Assembly: GCA_019414545.1 (NCBI GenBank)
Contig: DXLV01000029.1
Coordinates: 1,626 to 27,822 of the forward strand
Direction of reading: 5' to 3'
From: Collinsella sp.
Lineage (GTDB): Bacteria; Actinomycetota; Coriobacteriia; Coriobacteriales; Coriobacteriaceae
DNA: 26,197 bases
Made by a program: the position numbers and the translations under genes. Position 1 is the first letter of the stretch; the number at the start of each line of letters is the position of its first letter. Of this stretch, positions 14,969 to 22,698 are shown piece by piece. The notes beneath the pieces are model-generated. The model did no database searches and was not told where the DNA came from. It saw only the letters and a program-made list of their open reading frames with translations.

Positions 14969-17900
14969 GACGACGCATCGCTGGGCGGTCGCTCAGCAAA
15001 ACCCCGAGCTCGAAAAGGAGCTTTCGGCTGGCCTGGGCATTCCCGGGCTGGTGGCGCGTATTATGGTCGCGCACGGCATTACATCCATCGAAGAAGGTCA
15101 GCTGTTTTTGACGCCTTCGCTCGATCGCGACTGGGCCGACCCACTCATTATCCCGGGCATGTCGGTCGTTGCCGACCGCGTCGAGCGTGCTATTTGCAAC
15201 CACGAGCACATTGCGGTCTTTGGCGATTTTGACGTTGACGGTATTACGTCGACCTGCCTGTTGACCGAGGCACTGCGCACGTTTGGCGCCGATGTCACGC
15301 CGTTTATTCCGCATCGCTTTGACGAGGGCTACGGCCTGTCGCGCGCGGCGCTCGACCGCGTCAACGAGCTCGCTCGCCCTCAGCTGATCGTGACCGTCGA
15401 TAACGGTATTGCCGCCAAGGAAGAAGTCTCCTATCTGGAGAGCCTGGGGATCGATTTGGTGGTCACGGACCATCACGAGCCCTCCGACCAGGTGCCGCAG
15501 GGCGTGCCCCTGACCGACCCCAAGCTCGAGGACGAGGGCCCCTCGCGCGAGCTTGCCGGTGCCGGCGTGGCGCTCAAGCTGGTGCAGGTCCTGGGCGAGC
15601 GTTTGGGCAAGCCGTCGTATTGGCGTTCGCTGATCGAGGTCGCGGCGCTGGGCACCGTGTCCGACATGATGCCGCTCACGCCCGAGAATCGCGCACTGGT
15701 CGCCGAGGGCATCCAGCAGATGCGCGTGACGGCCCGTCCCGGCTATATCGCGCTTGCCGCACTTGCCAAGGCCGACCTTTCTACCATTACGGCCGACGGC
15801 CTGTCGTTTTCGCTCATCCCTCGTCTGAATGCTGCCGGCCGCATGGCTGATCCCAAGCTGGCGCTCGACCTGCTGCTTGCCCGTGATCCTATCGAGGCAA
15901 GTGCACTGGCAGCCGAGCTCGAGGAAATCAATCGCCAACGCCGTGAGATCGAGGCGGAGCTCACGCGCGATGCCATGGCGAAGGTCGAGGAGACTTATGA
16001 CGGCGGGCGCGCAATCGTCGTGGGCGGCGAGGGCTGGCACGAGGGCGTCAAAGGCATCGTGGCGAGCCGTCTGACCAACCGCTATCACGTGCCGGCGCTG
16101 CTGTTCTCGATCGAGGACGGTATCGCGCGCGGCTCTGGTCGCTCGGTGGGCAAAGTTAACCTGTTTGACGCCGTCGAGCGTTGTTCCGACCTGCTGATTC
16201 GTCGCGGCGGACATGCCGGTGCGGTGGGTGTGACCATCGAGGCATCCAAGCTCGATGAGTTCCGCCGCCGCCTTTCCGCCGTGCTATCGGAGCTTTCCGC
16301 CGAGGACTTTGAAGACACCGACGAGGTCGCCGCCACCGTCGACCTTTCCGAGCTGAATATCGAGACCATCGAGCAGATCTCCCGTCTTGAGCCGTTTGGC
16401 CAGGGCAACAAGGTGCCGCTGCTGGCTGCCGAGGGCGTGACGATGTGCGACCGCGCCGTGGTGGGCAAAACCGGCGAGCACATGCGCTTTGTGGCGACCG
16501 ATGGCGCCGCGAGTGTGCCGGCCATTATGTTCCGCGTGCCGCAAATCGATAAGCTCATCAACTGCGATAGCGCTGTCGACTTGGTGTTCGAGGCCGTTGC
16601 CGAGCATTGGCAGGGGCGTGTGAAGCCCAAGCTCATGATCAAGGATGTTCTGGTTCGCGATACCACGCTGCCCAGCGTCGATGATCCGGCATGCGAGCTT
16701 CGTCGTGGCGTGCAGCCGGCGGATTCCGGCCTGCGCCTGGAGTCGCGTAAGCGCGAGACGCTCGCCCAGCTTTCCTATACCGAGCTCACGCGCTCGCTTA
16801 TCCATAGCTTTATCGGATCGAACCAGCCGCACCGCGCGCAGGTTGAGGCGCTCGATGCCTTGGCCGACCACCAGAGCGTCTTGGCCGTTATGGGAACGGG
16901 CCGCGGCAAGTCTCTCATCTTCCATGTACATGCTGCGCGCGAGGCTGTCCTTCGCGGACGTGCGAGCATCTTTGTCTATCCGCTGCGCGCGCTTGTTGCC
17001 GACCAGGCCTATCACCTCTCGTCGACGATGGCAGCGCTTGGCATTGGCGTTGGCGTGCTGACCGGCGAGACCGTGGAGGCCGCACGCGATGATGTGTTCG
17101 CCGGCCTAGCTTCGGGCCGCACCGGTATCGTGCTCACGACGCCCGAGTTCCTATCTATCCACCGTGACCGCTTCGCGCGTTCGGGCCGCATCGGCTTTGT
17201 CGTTATCGATGAGGCGCACCACGCCGGCCTTGCCAAGGGCGGCGACCGCAGCGCCTATCTCGACATGCCCGATATCCTCAAAGCCCTGGGCGACCCGGTT
17301 GTTATGGCTGCGACGGCCACCGCGACGGCTCCGGTCGTGGCCGAGCTTGCCCGCATGCTGCCGATTACTCGCACGGTGGTCGACGAGACGGTGCGCGAGA
17401 ACCTGCAGCTCGAGGACGACCGCGACCTTGCGAGCCGCGAGAACCGTTTGGTGTCGATCGTGGCGACGGGGGAGAAGACCGTCATTTACGTCAATTCGCG
17501 CGACCAGTCCGTGGCGCTCGCCAAGACGTTGCGCAAGCGTGTGCCCGATTGCGCAACCCATATCGCGTTCTATAACGCGGGGCTTGCGCGCTCCGATCGC
17601 CGCCGCGTGGAGGAAGCATTCCGAGACGGAAGCCTCAGCTGCATCGTCTCGACCTCTGCCTTTGGCGAGGGTGTCAATCTGCCCGATATCCGCCATGTCG
17701 TGCTGTACCACATGCCGTTTGGCGCCATTGAGTTCAACCAGATGAGCGGGCGTGCCGGTCGTGACGGACAGCCCGCCGTGATCCACCTGCTCTATTCGTC
17801 GCGCGACGCCCGCATCAACGAGCGCCTGCTCGACTGCTACGCACCCGAGCGCGACGAACTCGTCACACTCTATCGTGCGTTGCAGACCATGTGGCGCTCC

Positions 17901-18242
17901 AACCGCGGTAAGACCGGGGATGATTCATTCTGCGCAAGCGATATCGACATCGCGCAGATGTGCCTTGCCATCGATGCTCGCACGCCGGTCGACGAGCGCT
18001 CGGTGGAAAGTGGCCTGGGAATCTTCGAAGAGCTTGGTTTCTGTCGCGTTTCGGGGTTTGACGACACCCGTCGCATCGCGATGGCCGAAAACCCCGGCCG
18101 TGTGCAATTGAGCAGGTCAATTCGCTATTTGGAGGGCTTGCGCTCGCGCATGGAGTTCTCGGCTTTCCGGAGTTGGGCGCTCGATTCGTGCGCTTCTGAT
18201 ATGCTAGCCAAAGTTAACCGCCCGATCGTACCGCGGGCCTAG
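14955..18242 (+). CDS. recJ: RecJ exonuclease fused to a RecQ-like DEAH helicase
   Basis: A 1095-residue protein with two enzymes in one chain. The N-terminal half is RecJ: DFDVDG (91-96), VDNG (148-151), DHH (172-174), GTVSD (233-237) and the DHHA1 motif GGHAGAVG (418-425), then an OB-like region to about 570. After a linker comes a superfamily 2 helicase: Walker A GTGRGKS (647-653), DEAH (752-755), TATAT (787-791) and the RecQ-type motif VI SGRAGRDG (931-938), with a 150-residue tail that may be winged-helix-like. RecJ degrades 5' single strands and RecQ opens duplex ends in RecF-pathway repair, so the fusion would couple unwinding to digestion. The ATG at 14955 has GGGGGTG about 8 nt upstream; a GTG at 14910 is a longer, less likely alternative. 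rel follows after 15 nt. Confidence 0.93.
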   Translation: MSSLKTTHRWAVAQQNPELEKELSAGLGIPGLVARIMVAHGITSIEEGQLFLTPSLDRDWADPLIIPGMSVVADRVERAICNHEHIAVFGDFDVDGITSTCLLTEALRTFGADVTPFIPHRFDEGYGLSRAALDRVNELARPQLIVTVDNGIAAKEEVSYLESLGIDLVVTDHHEPSDQVPQGVPLTDPKLEDEGPSRELAGAGVALKLVQVLGERLGKPSYWRSLIEVAALGTVSDMMPLTPENRALVAEGIQQMRVTARPGYIALAALAKADLSTITADGLSFSLIPRLNAAGRMADPKLALDLLLARDPIEASALAAELEEINRQRREIEAELTRDAMAKVEETYDGGRAIVVGGEGWHEGVKGIVASRLTNRYHVPALLFSIEDGIARGSGRSVGKVNLFDAVERCSDLLIRRGGHAGAVGVTIEASKLDEFRRRLSAVLSELSAEDFEDTDEVAATVDLSELNIETIEQISRLEPFGQGNKVPLLAAEGVTMCDRAVVGKTGEHMRFVATDGAASVPAIMFRVPQIDKLINCDSAVDLVFEAVAEHWQGRVKPKLMIKDVLVRDTTLPSVDDPACELRRGVQPADSGLRLESRKRETLAQLSYTELTRSLIHSFIGSNQPHRAQVEALDALADHQSVLAVMGTGRGKSLIFHVHAAREAVLRGRASIFVYPLRALVADQAYHLSSTMAALGIGVGVLTGETVEAARDDVFAGLASGRTGIVLTTPEFLSIHRDRFARSGRIGFVVIDEAHHAGLAKGGDRSAYLDMPDILKALGDPVVMAATATATAPVVAELARMLPITRTVVDETVRENLQLEDDRDLASRENRLVSIVATGEKTVIYVNSRDQSVALAKTLRKRVPDCATHIAFYNAGLARSDRRRVEEAFRDGSLSCIVSTSAFGEGVNLPDIRHVVLYHMPFGAIEFNQMSGRAGRDGQPAVIHLLYSSRDARINERLLDCYAPERDELVTLYRALQTMWRSNRGKTGDDSFCASDIDIAQMCLAIDARTPVDERSVESGLGIFEELGFCRVSGFDDTRRIAMAENPGRVQLSRSIRYLEGLRSRMEFSAFRSWALDSCASDMLAKVNRPIVPRA

Positions 18243-18257
18243 GGGAAGGGGACCTCG

Positions 18258-20618
18258 ATGGATGCCGCAGCCCGTACCGCCCATGATTCCACCCTCCAGC
18301 CGTTCTCGGAGATGGAGCACTATAAGCATGCCGATGAGCTGCCGCCCGAGATTATGGCGGACAGCTACGACAAACTGGAGCGCCTGTGCCTCAAATATAT
18401 GAATGAGGACGACTTTTCTAAGGTGGAGCAGGCCTATTGCTTTGCTGCCGAGAAGCACTGCAACCAAAAGCGCCGCTCGGGTGAGATGTACATCAACCAT
18501 CCCGTCGAGGTGGCCATCATTTTGGCCGATCTCAAGATGGACTGCGATGTAGTGTGCGCCGCGCTGCTGCACGACACCGTCGAGGATACCGAGACCTCGC
18601 TTGCCGATGTTTCCGGCCTGTTTGGCGATACGGTGGCCGAGCTCGTCGATGGCGTGACCAAGCTCACCAACATCGAAGTCGACAGTATGGACGAGAAACA
18701 GGCGCTCACGCTGCGAAAGATGTTCCTCGCCATGTCCAAGGACATCCGCGTCATCATCGTTAAGCTTGCCGACCGTCTGCACAACATGCGCACCCTTGCA
18801 GCCCTGCGTGAGGACCGTCGCCTGTTTAAGGCTCGCGAGACCATGGACGTGTATGCGCCCCTGGCCGACCGTCTGGGCATGAGCTCCATTAAATGGGAGC
18901 TCGAGGACCTGTCCTTCTTCTACCTGGAGCCCGATGCCTACCAGCGCATCGCACGCATGGTGGCGGAGTCGCGCGAGGTCCGTGAGCGCTATCTGGCCGA
19001 GACCATCAAGACGCTCACCGACGAGCTCAACCGCATTGGCCTGGAAGACTTCCAGATCAACGGCCGTTCCAAGCACTATTGGTCCATCTACCAAAAGATG
19101 AAGCGCAAGGGCAAGGAATTCTCCGAGATCTACGACCTGGTGGCACTGCGCGTCATCACGCATTCGGTGCGCGATTGCTACTCCACGCTCGGCGCGGTGC
19201 ACACGCTGTGGCACCCCATGCCCGGCCGCTTTAAAGACTATATCGCCATGCCCAAGGTCAATAACTACCAGTCGCTCCACACGACGGTCATCGGCCCCAC
19301 GGCTCGCCCGCTCGAGATTCAGATTCGAACCTATGAGATGCATGAGCAGGCCGAGTACGGCATTGCCGCCCACTGGCTATATAAGAAGTCGGGCGGATCG
19401 TCTGCTTCCAAGACCAATGACGCTCAACGTTTGGACGACCAGATCAACTGGCTCAAGCATTCGCTCGATTGGGCGGCTTCCGACGAGATCACCGATGCCA
19501 AGGAATACCTGCATTCGCTGAAGGTCGACCTCTTCGATCAGGAGATCTTTGTCTTTACGCCCAAGGGCGAGGTCATGGCGCTTCGTGCCGGCTCCACGCC
19601 GCTCGACTTTGCCTACGCCGTTCACACCGAGGTGGGAAACCATTGCGTCGGCGCCAAAATCAACGGTGCGGTGGCTCCGCTCACGCACGAGATTAAGACG
19701 GGTGACCGTGTCGAGATTCTGACTAACAAGAGTTCCAAGCCGTCGCGTGATTGGCTCAAGATCGTTAAGACACCTTCCGCCAAGTCAAAGATCCGCCGCT
19801 ATTTTGCCGCTGCGACCAAGGACGACGACGCTGCTGCTGGTCGCGATATGCTGGCTAAGGACCTGCGTAAGCGTGGCTATGGCATTTCTACGCCGCGTTC
19901 GACGCGTGCGCTCAACGCCGTGGCGGAGCAGTTTAACTTCAAGCAGCTCGAGGACTTGTTTGCCGCCGTCGGCGCCGGCAAGGTTGCCCCGCGCGCTGTG
20001 GGCAATAAGGTCGAGCAAATCTTGGACCCCAAGCCCGAGGAACAGCTCACCAAGGCCGAGGCTATCGCCGAGGTCGTGAAGCAGCCTGCTCGCGGCTCCA
20101 ACCGCAAGCCGCAAAAGCGCGGCAAGAGCGCCAGTAACGGCATTATCGTCAAGGGCGAGAGCAACAGCGGCCTACTGGTCCGTCTGGCTCATTGCTGCAA
20201 CCCCGTGACGGGCGACGACATCGTCGGCTTCATCACGCGCGGTCGTGGCGTTTCGGTGCATCGCGCCAACTGTCCCAACGTCAAGGGTCTTATGGAGCAT
20301 CCCGAGCGCATGATCGAAGTGGAGTGGGACGGCGCTGCCGACACCCTCTTCCAGGTCGAGATCGTGGTCGAGTGCCTGGACCGCATGGGCCTGCTCAAGG
20401 ATGTCACCATTGCCATTGGCGATGCGGGCGGCAATATCCTTTCTGCCGCCACGTCGACCAACCGCGAGGGTATTGCAACCCTGCGCTTTATGGTCGAGAT
20501 CTCGGACGCGAGTGGTCTGGATCCGCTGCTGGCCTCTATCAGCAGCGTTGACTCGGTCTACGACGCGCGCCGCCTGATGCCCGGTGAGGGTGGAGCCCAG
20601 CTTAAGCGCCGCGTTTAG
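18258..20618 (+). CDS. relA: Bifunctional (p)ppGpp synthetase/hydrolase Rel
   Basis: Long RelA/SpoT homologue, 786 residues, cytoplasmic and ribosome-linked. The hydrolase HD domain is intact: RRSGEMYINHP (72-82), HDTVED (105-110), LADRLHN (170-176). The synthetase domain has GRSKHYWSIYQKM (269-281), EIYDLVALRV (290-299), YQSLHT (337-342) and EIQIRT (353-358). TGS spans about 428-490, a zinc-finger-like region has HCCNP at 645-649 and a later Cys672, and the ACT domain covers about 698-775. With both catalytic domains intact it both makes and degrades the alarmone, as expected of the sole long RSH in Actinobacteria and Firmicutes. GGGGAAGGGGA precedes the ATG. It probably shares a transcript with the recJ fusion. 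Confidence 0.96.
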   Translation: MDAAARTAHDSTLQPFSEMEHYKHADELPPEIMADSYDKLERLCLKYMNEDDFSKVEQAYCFAAEKHCNQKRRSGEMYINHPVEVAIILADLKMDCDVVCAALLHDTVEDTETSLADVSGLFGDTVAELVDGVTKLTNIEVDSMDEKQALTLRKMFLAMSKDIRVIIVKLADRLHNMRTLAALREDRRLFKARETMDVYAPLADRLGMSSIKWELEDLSFFYLEPDAYQRIARMVAESREVRERYLAETIKTLTDELNRIGLEDFQINGRSKHYWSIYQKMKRKGKEFSEIYDLVALRVITHSVRDCYSTLGAVHTLWHPMPGRFKDYIAMPKVNNYQSLHTTVIGPTARPLEIQIRTYEMHEQAEYGIAAHWLYKKSGGSSASKTNDAQRLDDQINWLKHSLDWAASDEITDAKEYLHSLKVDLFDQEIFVFTPKGEVMALRAGSTPLDFAYAVHTEVGNHCVGAKINGAVAPLTHEIKTGDRVEILTNKSSKPSRDWLKIVKTPSAKSKIRRYFAAATKDDDAAAGRDMLAKDLRKRGYGISTPRSTRALNAVAEQFNFKQLEDLFAAVGAGKVAPRAVGNKVEQILDPKPEEQLTKAEAIAEVVKQPARGSNRKPQKRGKSASNGIIVKGESNSGLLVRLAHCCNPVTGDDIVGFITRGRGVSVHRANCPNVKGLMEHPERMIEVEWDGAADTLFQVEIVVECLDRMGLLKDVTIAIGDAGGNILSAATSTNREGIATLRFMVEISDASGLDPLLASISSVDSVYDARRLMPGEGGAQLKRRV

Positions 20619-20654
20619 TCGCGACGAACGTGTCACATTATCGATATTCGCTAC

Positions 20655-20682
20655 ACTCGAGGCATCGTTTGATGCCTCGAGT
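20655..20682 (+). terminator. Perfect 12-bp hairpin between rel and the MBL gene
   Basis: ACTCGAGGCATC (20655-20666) and GATGCCTCGAGT (20671-20682) enclose a GTTT tetraloop. Only a weak T-rich tail follows, so termination may be partial; it ends about 10 nt before the ribosome site of the next gene and may control that gene's expression. Confidence 0.6.
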
Positions 20683-20702
20683 TCTATAGAGAGGAGAGGG
20701 AC

Positions 20703-21386
20703 ATGAGTGCTGTGTCCTTGGATTTAACTCCCAAGGGATCGGTCGAGATCGAGACGCTCGTAAACGGTCCCATTCAGACCAATAGCTATGCTGTTATTTC
20801 GGACAATGAGTGCGTGATTATCGATCCCGCATGGGAAGGCGAACGCCTGGTGGAGCATATTCGAGCCGAGCATCCCGGCGTACGCGTGTTTGGCGCCGTA
20901 TGCACTCATGGCCATGCCGATCATGTTGGTGGTGTTGCAGGCGTGCGAACCACCGTTGGCGAGGGCTGCCAGTATGAGCTGTGTGCTAAGGATGTGGCGG
21001 TGCCGCATGCGAACATCGAGGAACAGCGAGCTATGTGGGGCATTGAGACGCCTGACCCCGGGGAGCCGACGCACCTGCTCGCCGAGGGAGATGCTATCAA
21101 GGTGGGCGATATCTACCTGCAGGTGATCGAGACGCCAGGGCATACGCCGGGCGGGATCGTCTTGTTTGCTGCCACCGAGCAGGGGAACATTGCCTTTGTG
21201 GGCGACACCCTGTTTCCGGGTGGGCACGGCCGCACCGATCTTTCTGGAGGAGACGAGGCGGCGATTCTGCGCTCGCTCTCCAAGCTCGCCCGGCTTCTCC
21301 CGCCCGATACCGTTTGCCTAACCGGTCATGGCGATTCGACCACCATGGCACGCGAGCTCATGCAGAACCCTTTCATGCGGATGTAG
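20703..21386 (+). CDS. Metallo-beta-lactamase-fold hydrolase (glyoxalase II-like)
   Basis: A 227-residue cytoplasmic protein with a full binuclear metal site: HGHADH at 69-74, His147 in TPGHTPG, Asp168 in FVGDTLFPGG and His209 in LTGHGD. The FPGGHGRTDL segment and overall length put it in the glyoxalase II / hydroxyacylglutathione-hydrolase-like group, though a glutathione substrate is unlikely in this type of organism. GAGGAGAG lies 6 nt upstream of the ATG. It follows rel after 84 bp that contain a strong hairpin. In other genomes a gene of this family often follows rel, with unproven function. Confidence 0.92.
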   Translation: MSAVSLDLTPKGSVEIETLVNGPIQTNSYAVISDNECVIIDPAWEGERLVEHIRAEHPGVRVFGAVCTHGHADHVGGVAGVRTTVGEGCQYELCAKDVAVPHANIEEQRAMWGIETPDPGEPTHLLAEGDAIKVGDIYLQVIETPGHTPGGIVLFAATEQGNIAFVGDTLFPGGHGRTDLSGGDEAAILRSLSKLARLLPPDTVCLTGHGDSTTMARELMQNPFMRM

Positions 21387-21531
21387 CTTAATAGTCGGCT
21401 TTTGAAGCACGAGAAGCGTCCAAACGTCAAGCTATTTTTCCCCAACGGGTCGATTTCGTAGGGCAAACGGTCAAAAAAGTCTGTTTGGACGATATTCGTG
21501 AACAAACGAACGTTTATGCTCGGGTGCGCCG

Positions 21532-21540
21532 TGGTAAAAT
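21532..21540 (+). promoter_or_regulatory. Extended -10 promoter of the aldolase gene
   Basis: TGG TAAAAT (21532-21540) is an extended -10 element; no clear -35 is present, which is usual for this class. Transcription would begin near 21547, about 34 nt before the ATG. The remainder of 21387-21580 shows no gene. Confidence 0.6.
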
Positions 21541-21580
21541 CTCAGGCGTTATCGGAGCAACCTTACAGGAGGTTTCTTTT

Positions 21581-22447
21581 ATGCTCGTCAACGCAGCAGA
21601 CATGCTCAAGAAGGCCGAGGCCGGCAAGTACGGTCTTGGTGCCTTCAACACCAACAACCTCGAGTGGACCCTGGCTATTCTCCAGGCCGCCGAGGAGGCC
21701 AAGTCTCCGCTGATCCTTCAGTGCACCGCTGGTGCCGCTAAGTGGATGGGCGGTTTCAAGGTCTGCGCCGACATGGTCAAGGCTGCCGTCGAGGCCACGG
21801 GCGTTACCGTTCCCGTCGCCCTTCACCTCGATCACGGTTCTTACGAGGACTGCTTCAAGTGCATCGAGGCCGGCTTCACGTCCATCATGTATGACGGCTC
21901 TCACGAGGAGACCTTCCAGCTTAACCTCGACCGCACCAAGGAGCTCGTTGAGCTTGCCCACTCCAAGGGCATGTCCATCGAGGCCGAGGTCGGCGGCATC
22001 GGCGGCACCGAGGACGGCGTGACCTCCAGCGGCGAGCTCGCTGATCCTGCTGAGTGCAAGCAGATCGCTGACCTGGGTGTCGACTTCCTCGCCTGCGGCA
22101 TCGGCAACATCCACGGCGTGTACCCCGCCGACTGGGCTGGTCTTTCCTTCGAGCGTCTGGGCGAGATTAAGGCCCAGACCGGTGACCTGCCCCTCGTTCT
22201 GCACGGTGGCACCGGCATCCCCGAGGATCAGATCAAGAAGGCCATCTCCCTGGGCATCTCCAAGATCAACGTCAACACCGACCTGCAGCTCGTCTTCGCC
22301 AAGGGCGTCCGCGAGTACATCGAGGCTGGCAAGGATCAGCAGGGCAAGGGCTTTGACCCCCGCAAGCTCCTCAAGCCTGGTCGCGACAACATCGTTGCCC
22401 GCACCAAGGAGCTCATGGAGGAGTTTGGCTCCGTCAACAAGGCGTAA
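21581..22447 (+). CDS. fba: Class II fructose-bisphosphate aldolase
   Basis: Zinc-dependent aldolase that splits fructose 1,6-bisphosphate into glyceraldehyde 3-phosphate and dihydroxyacetone phosphate. The 288-residue protein has HLDHG at 82-86 (catalytic Asp84 and zinc ligand His85), EAEVGGIGGTEDG (135-147), zinc ligands in GNIHG (His178) and LHGGTG (His208), and NVNTDLQ (230-236), the phosphate-binding segment. The ATG at 21581 has the strong site AGGAGG about 8 nt upstream; the frame can be extended back 32 codons but that segment covers the promoter. The gene stands alone with its own promoter. Its codon choice is strongly C-ending and uniform, consistent with high expression. A related tagatose-bisphosphate aldolase is the main alternative but the motifs fit FBA well. 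Confidence 0.95.
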   Translation: MLVNAADMLKKAEAGKYGLGAFNTNNLEWTLAILQAAEEAKSPLILQCTAGAAKWMGGFKVCADMVKAAVEATGVTVPVALHLDHGSYEDCFKCIEAGFTSIMYDGSHEETFQLNLDRTKELVELAHSKGMSIEAEVGGIGGTEDGVTSSGELADPAECKQIADLGVDFLACGIGNIHGVYPADWAGLSFERLGEIKAQTGDLPLVLHGGTGIPEDQIKKAISLGISKINVNTDLQLVFAKGVREYIEAGKDQQGKGFDPRKLLKPGRDNIVARTKELMEEFGSVNKA

Positions 22448-22467
22448 GCGTCGCTAAACTTCCCGCC

Positions 22468-22559
22468 GGAAGCCCCGTCCCCCTACACTGTTTCCTTTGC
22501 GCTCACCTGGCTTTGCCAGAAGTCGCGCCAAGAAAACAGCTCCGGGGGACGGGGCTTCC
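22468..22559. repeat. 92-nt inverted repeat with 16-bp perfect arms after fba
   Basis: Arms GGAAGCCCCGTCCCCC (22468-22483) and GGGGGACGGGGCTTCC (22544-22559) are perfectly complementary and separated by 60 nt. The loop can fold further, with CTGGC/GCCAG and partial pairing of TGTTT and GCGC with AAACA and GCGC near its ends. The transcript would be one long stem. There is no T tract, and no protein is encoded. It may be a REP/MITE-like element or a long termination/stability structure for fba. Confidence 0.75.
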
Positions 22560-22624
22560 TTCGTTTAACGCCGCAGGGTTACGAGGCTGAATTATTTATT
22601 TGACTACCGTTCAGCGGTGTTGAT

Positions 22625-22650
22625 GGCTCCCTTGTTGGGGCTTTCTTTTT
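22625..22650 (+). terminator. Weak hairpin with T tract
   Basis: GGCTCCC and GGGGC can form a short stem (one wobble) with a CTTGTT loop, followed by TTTCTTTTT. It likely terminates transcripts coming from fba, just before the next gene's promoter. Confidence 0.45.
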
Positions 22651-22663
22651 ATCTCGCTACAAT
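22635..22663 (+). promoter_or_regulatory. Candidate promoter of the transglutaminase-like gene
   Basis: -35 TTGGGG (22635-22640) and -10 TACAAT (22658-22663) with a 17-nt spacer. The start would fall near 22670, about 29 nt before the ATG. It overlaps the tail of the preceding hairpin. Confidence 0.5.
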
Positions 22664-22698
22664 GGGCTTCAAGCGTTCTAGTGACTTGGAGTTTTGGT

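Noticed and set aside
14958..16214. 418-codon minus-strand frame opposite the RecJ half
   Set aside because: Shadow of the real gene, no ribosome site, no domain.
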